Source of the DNA: Liolophura sinensis
Taxonomy: Eukaryota; Mollusca; Polyplacophora; Chitonida; Chitonidae
Direction: 5' to 3'
Assembly: GCF_032854445.1 (NCBI RefSeq)
Contig: NC_088307.1
Span: forward strand, 27,690,547-27,754,546
Length of the DNA: 64,000 nt
The notes under the pieces were generated by a model. It was given only the letters and a program-made list of their open reading frames with translations. It was not told the origin of the DNA and did not search any database. The translations under genes were made by a program, and so were the position numbers. Of the stretch, positions 38,382 through 49,488 are shown piece after piece. The first letter of the stretch is position 1, and every line of letters starts with the position of its first letter.

Positions 38382-38560
38382 CAGGAACCAATGTGGTCGC
38401 TGTGAGTTCAAGTCCAGCTCATGCTGTTTTCCTCTCCCTCCGTTCGTGGGAAGATCTTACAGCAACCTGCGGATGGTTGTGAGTTTCACCCAGGCTCTGC
38501 CCGGTTTCCTCCCACAGTAAAGCTGGCTACCGTCCTATAAGTGAAATATTCTTGATCGCT
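38382..38560 (+). mobile_element. SINE in intron 3 of B4
   Basis: ACCCAGGAACCAATGTGGTC through AAGTGAAATATTCTTGATCG. Confidence 0.7.
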
Positions 38561-39574
38561 TTTCCCATTCTTTCATCTGAAGTTTACCTTAGTTTTTCGT
38601 TTTCTCATATTTTAAGACTACGTAGATATGTTAAACACTAACCTGTCTCGCTTCGACGGTATTCTTAACGGCTTCAAAATCCGGATCTGAAACCTTAGTC
38701 ACGAAACAAAGGTTCCTTTTCAATTCTCTCAGGGCAACATAACCCTACCGAAAGAATAAAAATAAAGAGCACTCACCTAAACGTCATTATTAAGAACTAT
38801 TTACATACTAGGTCCAATCTGAGCAACTTTTCTTGACGGATCCCCCTAGCCAGTTCTGTGTACCGGAAATTCCCAGGTGCCACTGCATTCATAACAATTC
38901 TTGTTCAGCAATATTTTACAACAGTTTTAGATGCATTTCATATTGTTGGGATATATGTGATCATGCTGAATCGTTAGACCACTCAGACCACCGCTTATTG
39001 TCACCCTACAAGGCCCCACGTGTCAAGCACTGAAGGCGGGGAAATTTATTTGTAACAATTCATTTTTTATTTGTAACAAGGCCGGATTTGAACCCTCGAC
39101 TCATGTGTTAAGTTACGATTAAAAGGTAAATACTTCTAACCTACCCTAAACCGCGAATAATCCAGAAAAGTTATCCCGAAAAAAAGGCTATCAAAACGTA
39201 ACAGTAAATTGATAATTATATGCTCAGAATCTCACAAAAATACAATGAATGAAAAATTATTCCACATTTACAAGGGCTGTAGAATGAAAGAATGCAAGCA
39301 GTGAAGCAAGGCTCATCAACAAGCAACTGAAATAGCGCTAAAAATGTTTCATTTTGTTGCATGTAGTTGGTGCCCGCTGGTTCAGATGGCTAAAGTACTT
39401 ACTGGCGGTTACCGTAATATTAGTTACATGGTTACGCAGTGCCAAATATCTGACGTGTTTGATAATTTCTTTCATTCATCTACAACGCCCTGCCGTGTGC
39501 GTCTCTTTTCAAGTAGCTGCCAATGTGCATGCGTTTCCGGTTCACATAATCTGGAAGACTTCTGTAGAAAAACA

Positions 39575-39995
39575 TTTACACTGTACATGAACAATTTTTA
39601 GCTTAATTTGCTAAAATTCTTCACTGAAGTAAACGCAAGCAAATATTTTGGTTGAAAGGTGGGTGTAATGGACTATACTGATACAGCATATCGGCAAAAA
39701 AAACACACCGACTTTTCTCTGTTTCTGAAACGCGAACGTCACATTCAGTTGCCTTTTGCATGAACAGGGACACATTTTGTAGATAAAGTTAACGAAAAGT
39801 TAATTATCCGCACGTCATCAAAATGTTTGACTTATTAAATCCAGTGAAAATAATATAACACAATATGCCTAAATGTACAAGCATTTTAGATGGAGATTTG
39901 TTGATCTTTCTAAGGATACTTACCTGTTTTATATGTATATTACATAACGGGGAAGGTGAATGATTTTACATCACTACATGAACCATTTTAGAGAA
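39575..39995. other. Displaced copy of A2 intron-5 sequence
   Basis: Matches about 43860-44300 (TTCTTCACTGAAGTAA, AAAGTTAACGAAAAGTTAA, CTACCTGTTTTATGTGTATA-like). It sits between the B4 half gene and the satellite. Confidence 0.65.
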
Positions 39996-42555
39996 TGTTT
40001 ATACAACCAGTAAACATGGCATTCTATGCTGTATGTGTATAGTAAGGAAGACAGGTTCAGTTACGTGTACAACAAAATTGCTTATAGGTGTTATCCCAAC
40101 CGTGTCACACGTGGCACCAGGCAAAAGCACGACAGAATAGCTTATGCTGCACATGTGTAGTGCAGTAGATAGCTTCGGTGACGTAAACAACAGAATAGCT
40201 TATGCTGCACATGTGTAGTGCAGTAGATAGTTTCGGTGACATGTAAAACAGAATAACTTATTGGTGTTATGCCAACCGTGTCACACGTGGCACCAGGCAA
40301 AAGCACGACAGAATAGCTTATGCTGCACATGTGTAGTGCAGTAGATAGCTTCGGTGACGTGAACAACAGAATGGCCTATGCTGCACATGTGTAGTGCAGT
40401 AGATAGCTTCGGTGACGCGAACAACAGAATAGCTTATTCTGCACATGTGTAGTGCAGTAGATAGCTTCGGTGACGTGAACAACAGAATAGCTTATTCTGC
40501 ACATGTGTAGTGCAGTAGATAGCTTCGGTGACGTGAACAACAGAATAACTTATTGGTGTTATGCCAACCGTGTCACACGTGGCACCAGGCAAAAGCACGA
40601 CAGAATAGCTTATGCTGCACAGGTGTAGTGCAGTAGACTGGGTCAGTGACGTGAATAACAGAATAGCTTATGCTGCACATGTTTAGCGCAGTAGACGGCT
40701 TCGGTGACGTGAACAACAGAATAGCTTATTCTGCACATGTGTAGTGCAGTAGATATTTTCGGTGACGTGAACAACAGAATAGCTTATGCTTTCCCCCTTT
40801 CTGTAGTGCAGTAGACAGCGTCAGTGACGTGAACAACAGAATAGCTTATGTCGCCACTGTGTAGTGCAGTAAATAACTTCGGTAACGTGAACAACAGAAT
40901 AACTTATTCTGCACATGTGCAGTGCAGTAGCTAGCTTCGGTGACGTGTACAACAAAATTGCTTATAGGTGTTATCCCAGCCGTGTCACACGTGGCACCAG
41001 GCAAAAGCACGACAGAATAGCTTATGCTGCACAGGTGTAGTGCAGTAGACTGGGTCAGTGACGTGAACAACAGAATAGCTTATGCTGCACATGTTTAGCG
41101 CAGTAGACGGCTTCGGTGACGTGAACAACAGAATAGCTTATTCTGCACATGTGTAGGGCAGTAGATAGCTTCGGTGACGTGTACAACAGAATAACTTATT
41201 GGTGTTATGCCAACCGTGTCACACGTGGCACCAGGCAAAAGCACGACAGAATAGCTTATGCTGCACAGCTATAGTGCAGTAGACTAGGTCAGTGACGTGA
41301 ACAACAGAATAGCTTATGCTGCACATGTTTAGCGCAGTAGACGGCTTCGGTGACGTGAACAACAGAATAGCTTATGCTGCACATGTGTAGTGCATTAGAC
41401 AGCGTCAGTGACGTGAACAACAGAATGGCTTATGCCGCCACTGTGTAGTGCAGTAAATAACTTCAGTGACGTGAACAACAGAATAACTTATGCTACACAT
41501 GTGTAGTGCAGTAGATAGCTTCGGTTACGTGTACAACAAAATTGCTTATAGGTGTTATCCCAGCCGTGTCACACGTGGCACCAGGCAAAAGCACGACAGA
41601 ATAGCTTATGCTACACAGGTGTAGTGCGGTAGACTGGGTCAGTGACGTGAACAACAGAATAGCTTATGCTGCACATGTGTAGTGCAGTAGATAGCTTCGG
41701 TGACGTGAACAACAGAATAGCTTAATCTGCACATGTGTAGGGCAGTATATAGCTTCGGTGACGTGTAAAACAGAATAACTTATTGGTGTTATGCCAACCG
41801 TGTCACACGTGGCACCAGGCAAAAGCACGACAGAATAGCTTATGCTGCACAGGTGTAGTGCAGTAGACTGGGTCAGTGACGCGAACAACAGAATAGCTTA
41901 TGCTGCACATGTTTAGCGCAGTAGACGGCTTCGGTGACGTGAACAACAGAATAGCTTATGCTGCACATGTGTAGTGCAGTAGATAGTTTCGGTGACGTGA
42001 ACAACAGAATAGCTTATCCTGCACATGTGTAGTGCAGTAGACAGCGTCAGTGACGTGAACAACAGAATAGCTTATTCTGCACATGTGTAGTGCAGTAGAT
42101 AACTTCGGTAAAGTGAAAAACAGAATAACTTATGCTGCACATGTGTAGTGCAGTAGATAGCTTCGGTGACGTGTACAACAAAATTGCTTATAGGTGTTAT
42201 CCCAGCCGTGTCACACGTGGCACCAGGCAAAAGCACGACAGAATAGCTTAAGCTGCAAATGTATAGTGCAGTAGACTGGGTCAGTGACGTGAACAACAGA
42301 ACAGCATATGCTGCACACGTGTAGTGCAGTAGACAGCGTCAGTGGCGTGAACAACAGAACAGCATATGCTGCACATGTGTAGTGCAGTAGACAGCGTCAG
42401 TGACGTGAACAACAGAACAGTATATGCTGCACACGTGTAGTGCAGTAGATAGCTTCTGTGACGTGAACAACAGAATAGCTTATGCTGCTCATGTTTAGCG
42501 CAGTAGACAGCGTCGGTGACGTGAAGAACAGAATAGCTTATGGATGATATTCTAA
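39995..42555. repeat. Satellite of ~58-bp monomers, inverted relative of the 3.3-kb array
   Basis: The monomer contains GTGACGTGAACAACAGAATA followed by GCTTATGCTGCACATGTGTA. Its reverse complement (ATAAGCTATTCTGTTGTTCACGTCAC) matches the core of the 3.3-5.3 kb satellite. A variant monomer with CCGTGTCACACGTGGCACCA recurs about eight times as a higher-order marker. Minus-strand open frames here are periodic artefacts. Confidence 0.82.
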
Positions 42556-42559
42556 CCGA

Positions 42560-42860
42560 TTCATGGTTTAACCAGAATAACGTATGCTGTACACGTATAG
42601 AAGCTGAAGCCGTTTACTGCACTATTCATGCACAGCATAAGCCATTTCCCTGGTGCCGCAGGTGATACGACTGCGATAACACCCATAAGCTATTCTGTTG
42701 TACACGCCATTATCGCGGTATGAAACACGGCTAGCCTAACAACTGTAAACTATTCTGTTGAACTCGCCCATTGGCACCGTATGTAACACAGTTGGCATAA
42801 CAACTGTAAACCTCTTATGTTGTACACGTTACTGGCACCGTAAACTGGTGTTGGACTAAC
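42560..42860. repeat. Forward-oriented satellite monomers after an inversion junction
   Basis: Monomers here (GCACCGTATGTAACACAGTT, TAAACTATTCTGTTG) run in the orientation of the 3.3-kb array. 42614-42644 is a near reverse complement of the ~58-bp monomer to its left, marking the junction. Confidence 0.6.
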
Positions 42861-43280
42861 ACCAACCTATGAGGTATTCTGTATAGACATCAGGACGTAA
42901 ATAAAACGAGATATTGTTTTACATCATTAGTATAACATGCCTTATCCAGTAGTAAAACACTTTTTGGGTGTGGGTGAGGGGTGAGGGGTGGTTGTAGCAT
43001 GTACAAGCATAGTAAGATGTTATTTTTTGTTTTGCAGAACTAAAGGTTTGCAGAAAAGGAATAAATAATTAAATAAACGAGCATAACAAATTCTTATTTC
43101 AGGTGTTTATATAAATGAAAACTCTCATATCACGTGATCGCTTGTTTTGATTATCAATTGCTATAGGAAAATGTCGTAGTGAGTTGCAGAACAATGATCT
43201 CCAGATAATGACTAAGTAATTAAGCAAAAAAAATGTTCAATCCAGATGTTTTCATGTAACTGGTTACATGTCATGTTGAC

Positions 43281-43286
43281 TTTATT
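43281..43286 (-). promoter_or_regulatory. Poly(A) signal AATAAA of gene A2
   Basis: Reverse-strand AATAAA about 75 bp downstream of the TGA that ends exon 6. Confidence 0.5.
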
Positions 43287-43360
43287 GTTATTCTGGTGAT
43301 AAACTGATGTATTGAAATTTGACAACCCTTCAGAAAACAGAGTTACATGGAGCTACATGA

Positions 43361-46300
43361 TCACGAAGGTAGTTCACATCGGATATGTAGGCACGCGAGT
43401 ATCGGTTCGTCCAGACGTGGAGGCCCCTGCTGTCTCGGGTCAACTGCTCTCTTTTCAACAGCTGCCAGGATAGAATGAAAACACGTAGGGATAAAGACTA
43501 GTTAATTGACAGATTTATTGATTGATTGACTGATTGATTGGTTGATTGATTCATTCGTTAATTGGTAGGTTAGATTGTTGGGTGGTTTGTTCATCGACTG
43601 ATTAATCCATTGATTGTGGATTAGTTTCTGGGTTGTTTAGTTGGAGGGCTGGTTGCTTGCATGATTTACTGATTGTGTAGATCAGTTGGGATTGATTCAT
43701 TGGTGTTTGAGTAAAAAAGCAACAATTGTGCTTGCTGTAACTGACTTTTTGAACTGTACATAAAATTATATATGAAACTTTTTGAAACTTAACGGAAAGA
43801 AAAAGCTTATGTAGAAAAAACATTTAAAGCTGTATCTGAAACACCCTTTACTGTTTAGTTAGATTTCTTCACTGAAGTAAGTGCAGTAAAGTACAAGTCG
43901 ACAATAACATCACACCGACTTTTTTCTGGCTCTGAAACATGCATGCCAGATTCAGTTTCATGTACAAGTACACATTTTAGAAGTAAAGTTAACGAAAAGT
44001 TAACTAAAGTTAGTTATTTACGTTATGAGTAAAGTTAGCGGGAAGTTAATTATTCATCATTATAAGCTGGGCAGATGTTATGTGACGTAGCTGCCAGCAA
44101 ATGACAATCAAACTATTTGAATTCATTTAATCTAGTGAAAACAGATCTACACAATATGCCTACAGATATTTTAGATGCATATTTTTTGTTCTTCCTACGG
44201 GTACCTACCTGTTTTATGTGTATATTACATGACAGGGGACGTGAATGACTTTACCACACTACATGAAGCATTTCAGAGACTGTTAATACGATGAGTAAAC
44301 ATTTCAGCAACTGTTGCACAGACTCTTACATATTTTGGAAAAAGCAATCAGAGATCGTGAAGCACACAACAAATCGTGGAACGAACCTAAGTACAAAAGT
44401 CAGTTAATTATGAAAACGACTCACCTGTCTCCTTGACATCGAACCAATGAGCTGGAACTCCGTCGCAAAACTTGCTCAAAATGGGCCCCAATTCTGATGA
44501 CGTCATATTGCGGAGCTGTGCTTCACCTTGCTTTAATGGTTGAAGGTCGAGTGTTTTGCCCTAACAGAGATGAAATGCATGTAGTAAAGACTCTTCCTAC
44601 TGCTTAGTTGATTATGCGTATACTCAAATTAAAAGAAAAATAAAAAATAATTTTTAGCATGCCACAATAACAAGTTTGTAAATCACAATATGTCTCACTT
44701 TGCTAATTAGAGATAAGTCACATTTTAATCGCCGTTATTACTGTAGTCTTTCATTTGTCTCAATTTGCAATTTCGCGTGATCTTGTGTTAAAAGTTTACA
44801 ATACGTATTCTGACCCTAAGCTATTCACTACTACGAGAAAACAACAAGTTTATTGTTAAGAGAAAGCAAAGTTGAGTTATTTTTTTCTGACTATCATCTG
44901 TTTTACGTCGTGCTCACTTGTACGCCGGCGACCAGCTTATGGTGGGGGGAAACGAATTGGCCTTTCCACGTACGACCTAAGAGGAAGCCAGCATGAGCTG
45001 GGCTTGTACTCACAGCGACCGCATTGGTGAGAGGCTTTTAGTCATTGAACTGCGCTAGCACGCTAAACTCCTCGGCCACGAAGACCCAAATTTGTTGCAC
45101 GCAACGCAACATTGCAGAAGTAAATAAATCGATTATACTATACTTAGTCCTCAATGTTTGGCAAAATAGACCCTGAAGATAGTCACCAATAGGCTGACAT
45201 ACTCGTCTGTCTTCCAACATCTGCTTGACGGACCGGAAATCCGGGATTTTCACCTGGGTAACTAAGCACATGCCCCTTCCAAAGTCTCTCAGCGCCACGT
45301 AACCCTAGTTGGAAAGAAAACGCACCGCCTTATATCAGAGCTAAGCCGTAAACACGGCCCCGAAAGTAAGAGGTCATATTTTATACATATGTACTGGTTG
45401 AAGGATTTCACTATTTACGTAAATCACACCAGGATTCGAACTCGGGTGTCAGAAGCCGAACTACAGCGCTCTGTCAAGTGAGCTAAAAGGGAATTTCCAC
45501 AAGCTGCTGGTAGTATAAGCACAAACAAGCTGCTCCCGTTACATGCATTCCGTTACTTATTATATCGGCCGACTCCCGTTACTTATTCACGTTAAATGAC
45601 ATTCTTTTCTGTTCACTATAAAAAGTCATATGTATCCCATACATGCGTCATTGATATAACTGTTCAACTTTTAGCTGAGTCATTATACGGCGTCGCCCGA
45701 TGTGATAAAGGGTTTCTGATCAGCCTGCGCATTAATTCAGCTTGGCAGGGTTTAAATTTCATATACCCCTTGTGGGCATGGCCTGCAGCTCTGACAAGTG
45801 TTATGTTCACATTTTAACCTGCCTGATCAGTGTATATGTAGGTATGTGGCTATAGGAAGCTGGACACTAAGCCGATATATCATTTTTGTGCTGCCTCAGA
45901 GAAAGGCCATACCAAAGACGCAAGACACTAAACACAGTATATACTGAATCCAGATGGAACCAGACGATTGCAGATGTTAAAAACTGGTAAATGCCCCAAT
46001 ATGGTATTGAACGCTTGTTTCCAGCGGGAGCGTTGATGAAGCGGCTAACACAGTGCAGTGAATATTGTGTGCGGTGAATACTGTGTGCGGTGAATGTTAA
46101 TACAGGTACTCACAAGTTTGAAGTCGTGAAGGGCCATAGAGTTCTCCTCGTGAATCCTGTAAGCCTCCGCAGACACCATGAGAATCGTTTTTTCTTTGTC
46201 ATTAATCAAAACCGACTCGTGGATGTCCACATCTCCGGCATTACGGACCCAAGATATCCACTGAGATATATGGAGTTCATGAAAACGATTTCTAAACGTC

Positions 46301-47742
46301 ATTTTTCAACTTTGTTACGTTTTAAGTAGAACATTAAATTCAATCTTCATTTACAAATTCTGTGAAACTAATTATGAAAATATTGCTTTACAGCGCCATA
46401 GAAAGTTTTCTTGCGATATTTGAACTGGAACGTCCATTTTGGTTAACGGCTGATATATGAATGTTTGGTTTGAGGCAAAGCACAAAAATATTACACTGAT
46501 TTGCGAGGTAGATAAAAAAATACACCGGAATTATACATTAACATCATTTACGAACACAAAATATTCAACATCGTTTTCTTACCTCGGGTTTCTCTGCTTT
46601 GTTTTGTTGAAGGTAGAATATGACACCAAAGACGATGGAGCCAAGGACCAGTGCCGTGGAGAGTGAAGCAATCGCGGCTATAAGCACTGGACGCCTTCTC
46701 TCTCCTCTACTGGGTAGGTCTCCTTCCGGATATGTCTGGAAGAATAGTATGTTGTTCGTGCTTTACTATTTGTTTTATTTTGTCATATTCTTCTTTTGGC
46801 ACTTAATACTGCATGGATGGAGAGTTGGAAATTTGACACTAAGTCCTAAGAAAAAGTCCAAAAGTATACCTTATTGCAAACTACATAACATCCAGGAATC
46901 CATTATTAACAATCCCTTCCTCTCCGGGCGTACGCGGGAAGGTCTGACAGCAGCTTGTGGATGGTTGTAGATTTCCCCCGGATTCTGCCCGGTTTCCTCC
47001 CACCATACTGCTGGTCGTCGTCGCATAAGTGAATTTTTTGTTTAGTAACCTTTTAATCATCAAACAAATAAATAAATAACTAAGCCATTACAATGACATG
47101 CGCTCTGTGCTTCCCACGCGTTGTATACTGAGGCCTAGTTTTACAGCATATCTATTGTTGCGATACCATCTCTGACGTGGAAGCAAAACTTCATGTCAAA
47201 AAGAGGGAAAATGGAAAATGAAACATTGCGTTCAACAGCATTAAGTTAAAACTCAAATGATATACACAAAAAACTAAATAAATGTTAATGCCAACAGTTT
47301 AGAAAGTCTCTCCACGTATTGATTGTTTGCAGCCTGTAAAATAATTTTAGATTAAAACATTTCATGTTTCTGAAAAACATGTTTCTGTTGTGGAATACAA
47401 CACCATCAATGTTGATTTGACATACATGTAAGATAAGCTAGTCAGATGACATCATTTTGTAAACATTTGTAACGTGGTAAATTTGTAAGAATATGATCTT
47501 AGCTCAGGTTTTATTCTAACTGTTCAAGTAGAAGATGAAATGGTAGCAACTCACACATCCCAATTTATCAGATGTCACTAGAGTACAATGCCGCAAAATG
47601 CTTTGTTTTTATCATACTTACAAACAATTACATTACAAAAAAACACTACAAAGGGACCAAACACGCGGACTCTTATACCGCCAATAGGGAAACTTACCAA
47701 TTTACAGAAATCGGACTCCTGTGCCATTTTCGTTCCGGTCAT
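43361..47742 (-). CDS. BRICHOS-domain type II membrane precursor, copy A2 (six exons)
   Basis: Exons 47742-47698, 46735-46583, 46260-46114, 45304-45203, 44560-44425 and 43461-43361 encode 227 residues. Exon sizes 1-5 (45, 153, 147, 102, 136 bp) equal those of A1. The N-terminus is MTGTKMAQES; a GERRR basic stretch precedes the signal anchor; the BRICHOS cysteines lie in GMCLV and KFCDGV; the NMT sequon is kept. The terminal exon diverges: AVEKR (Lys198-Arg199), then a 28-residue proline-rich tail ending ILACLHIRCELPS, with cysteines spaced C-x4-C. The phase-1 junction makes Ala where the A1, B0, B3 and B4 terminal exons make Gly. Introns 1 and 4 carry SINEs absent from A1, so these inserted after the duplication. 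AATAAA lies about 75 bp past the stop. Confidence 0.86.
44886..45090 (-). mobile_element. SINE in intron 4 of A2
   Basis: TTTTACGTCGTGCTCACTTG through CGCATTGGTGAGAGGC; absent from A1. Confidence 0.75.
45431..45505 (-). repeat. tRNA-like sequence in intron 4 of A2
   Basis: The reverse strand reads TTTAGCTCACTTGACAGAGC and GAGTTCGAATCCTGG, giving A-box and B-box words and a D-arm that can pair. The T stem and acceptor stem do not pair, so this is a tRNA pseudogene or SINE head rather than a working tRNA. Confidence 0.4.
46912..47080 (+). mobile_element. SINE in intron 1 of A2
   Basis: CCTTCCTCTCCGGGCGTACG through AACAAATAAATAAATAA; absent from A1. Confidence 0.75.
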
Positions 47743-47839
47743 GTTGACGAATATAAAGTAGCTGCCGGTTTATTTAGCTGAGAGGAAGTTTAGGCAGGTT
47801 GGACATCGGTGCAGAACTGGCTAATAGAACACATTCCGT

Positions 47840-47846
47840 TTTTATA
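47840..47846 (-). promoter_or_regulatory. TATA box of A2
   Basis: Reverse-strand TATAAAA 98-104 bp upstream of the ATG, matching A1 in position. Confidence 0.6.
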
Positions 47847-48529
47847 CAAGTCCTCATGTTGTGTGTAATTGAGTTCAACCTTTGTTTATCAGCCAGTAGA
47901 AATGGCGTCAACAAGGATGTAGGTTCCGATTGGTTCAGCACCGACCAGTGAGGAAGATCTGATCTCGGAGAAGTCATATATCGAATTTCGGCTTATTTGC
48001 AGTAAAATGTTAATTCATAAATGTGTCCACTTAAAAAAAGAGAAAAGTAGCTGTTTTCTGAACTGATCAACTTAGTAAGACCATAGAAGGCGAGGACGTG
48101 CTCCTTGAGCCGCTGTAATGGAAAGACTGTGTAAACTGAAGGCGTTAAAAAGCGTTCTTTCACTAGGGCCTGCACCGCCTGAGCCCGCATCCTTCAAAGC
48201 TAGTGTCACATTACACTGTTTACTGTCTGCACAGGCGACAGATTTCGCCATACAATGACCCGGATCTTGATGTTTGACATGTTATCACGTAGGCCTATCC
48301 CAGGAAATGAGGCGAGGAAAAACGAAATGTGCCCAAGATTGACGCACAAAAGAGAAAGAATTACAAGCATCATAATGATGGTCGTCCTCCTGTAGGTAAA
48401 CAATGCCAAATACAAACATATAAATGTGTCTGATTTAATTTCATAATATATGATTTTATTGTACACAAGACCCACCCCTTCTATCAGCACACGGTCAAAA
48501 CCATCCTAATACCGTGGGTGAGACTTTTA

Positions 48530-48835
48530 ACTTTGTTATTTGTGATGTTGTAACTTCGTTGTAACTTTGTTAATTGTGATGTTGTAACTTTGTTAATTGT
48601 GAAGTTGCAACTTGGTTATTTGTGATATAAATTTGTTTTTTTTGTGATGTAACTTTGTTGATTGTGATGTTGTAACTTTCTTATTTGTTATTCTGTAACT
48701 TCGTTAATTGTGATGTTGTAACTTTATTAATTGTGATTCTGTAACTTCGTTGATTGTGACGTTGTAACTTCGTTAATTGTGATGTTGTAACTTCGTTATT
48801 TGTGATGTTGTAACTTTGTTAATTGTGACCTTGAT
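48530..48835. repeat. Minisatellite, ~22-bp unit
   Basis: Unit GTTGTAACTTTGTTAATTGTGAT, about 13 copies, roughly 800 bp upstream of the A2 start codon. Confidence 0.75.
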
Positions 48836-49488
48836 TGATGGTCCAGTATGCGAGAGCGGACACATATACATATACAAAAGCACATGGTCGATTATGTCTA
48901 TACGGTGTAAGTGTAACTCCGATGAAATTCAACATAAATTAATTTCCTCGTTAAGCAATACAGGGTATATTTCATATAACAAGCCATTTATACACAAACA
49001 CAAGTTGAGCAAAGTTGTGTTATGTTAAATTAGCCAGCGGAACCAATAATGTTTGCATATATGGTACAACAACTTAAGGAACAGCCTAGACATCAGATGA
49101 ATTTGAATTTTTTATCAGTACATTTCTAAATTTCGAGTTTAAACTAAGCTCGAGCCGATGTAAAATCTTAGATGTCTGCTAGATTGTCTCCAGCTCGATC
49201 CCGTCGTATGACAGAAACACCAGATAAATGCACAAAAAGTAATAAATATAATACACGAATGTTGAATTGTGTGTGACGGCCGAAGGTTGCAAAACGATAA
49301 CACAGTCACGTGGGTTGTTTGTCAGGCTGCAAGGAAATCCTAGAAGGCGACCCAGAATTTGGTATTATGTTATGTAGCTAGCTCTATAGCATTAGCCATG
49401 AATCATCATTTGTATAGATCATTGCCTTCATAGAGTGGTGGGGAGAGCCACGTGAAGACGTCTGTTGAGTCTGTAATGATCACTTGAA

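Larger units (their letters stand above)
36986..38744 (-). pseudogene. BRICHOS gene B4: 3' half only (exons 4-6)
   Basis: Exon 4 (38744-38643), exon 5 (37755-37617) and exon 6 (37125-36986) are open and correctly spliced in phase. They encode GYVALRELKRNLCFVTKV..., the NMTSSEL/FCAGVPAVWF block, and a 46-residue terminal piece starting GIAKRN with cysteines C-x5-C (SCIYSEVC) and a second KR near its end. No exon 1, 2 or 3 lies upstream: intron 3 similarity to B3 stops near 39565 and gives way to sequence like intron 5 of A2. Without anchor and promoter this is a truncated gene, unless a remote promoter drives it. The open exons suggest recent truncation. Confidence 0.75.

Noticed and set aside
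39999-42296. Minus-strand open frames starting MFTSPKLST or MFTSLTQST
   Set aside because: Same reason: they follow the ~58-bp satellite monomers in the 40-kb array.
45431-45505. Functional tRNA gene on the minus strand
   Set aside because: A- and B-box words are present, but the acceptor and T stems do not pair.
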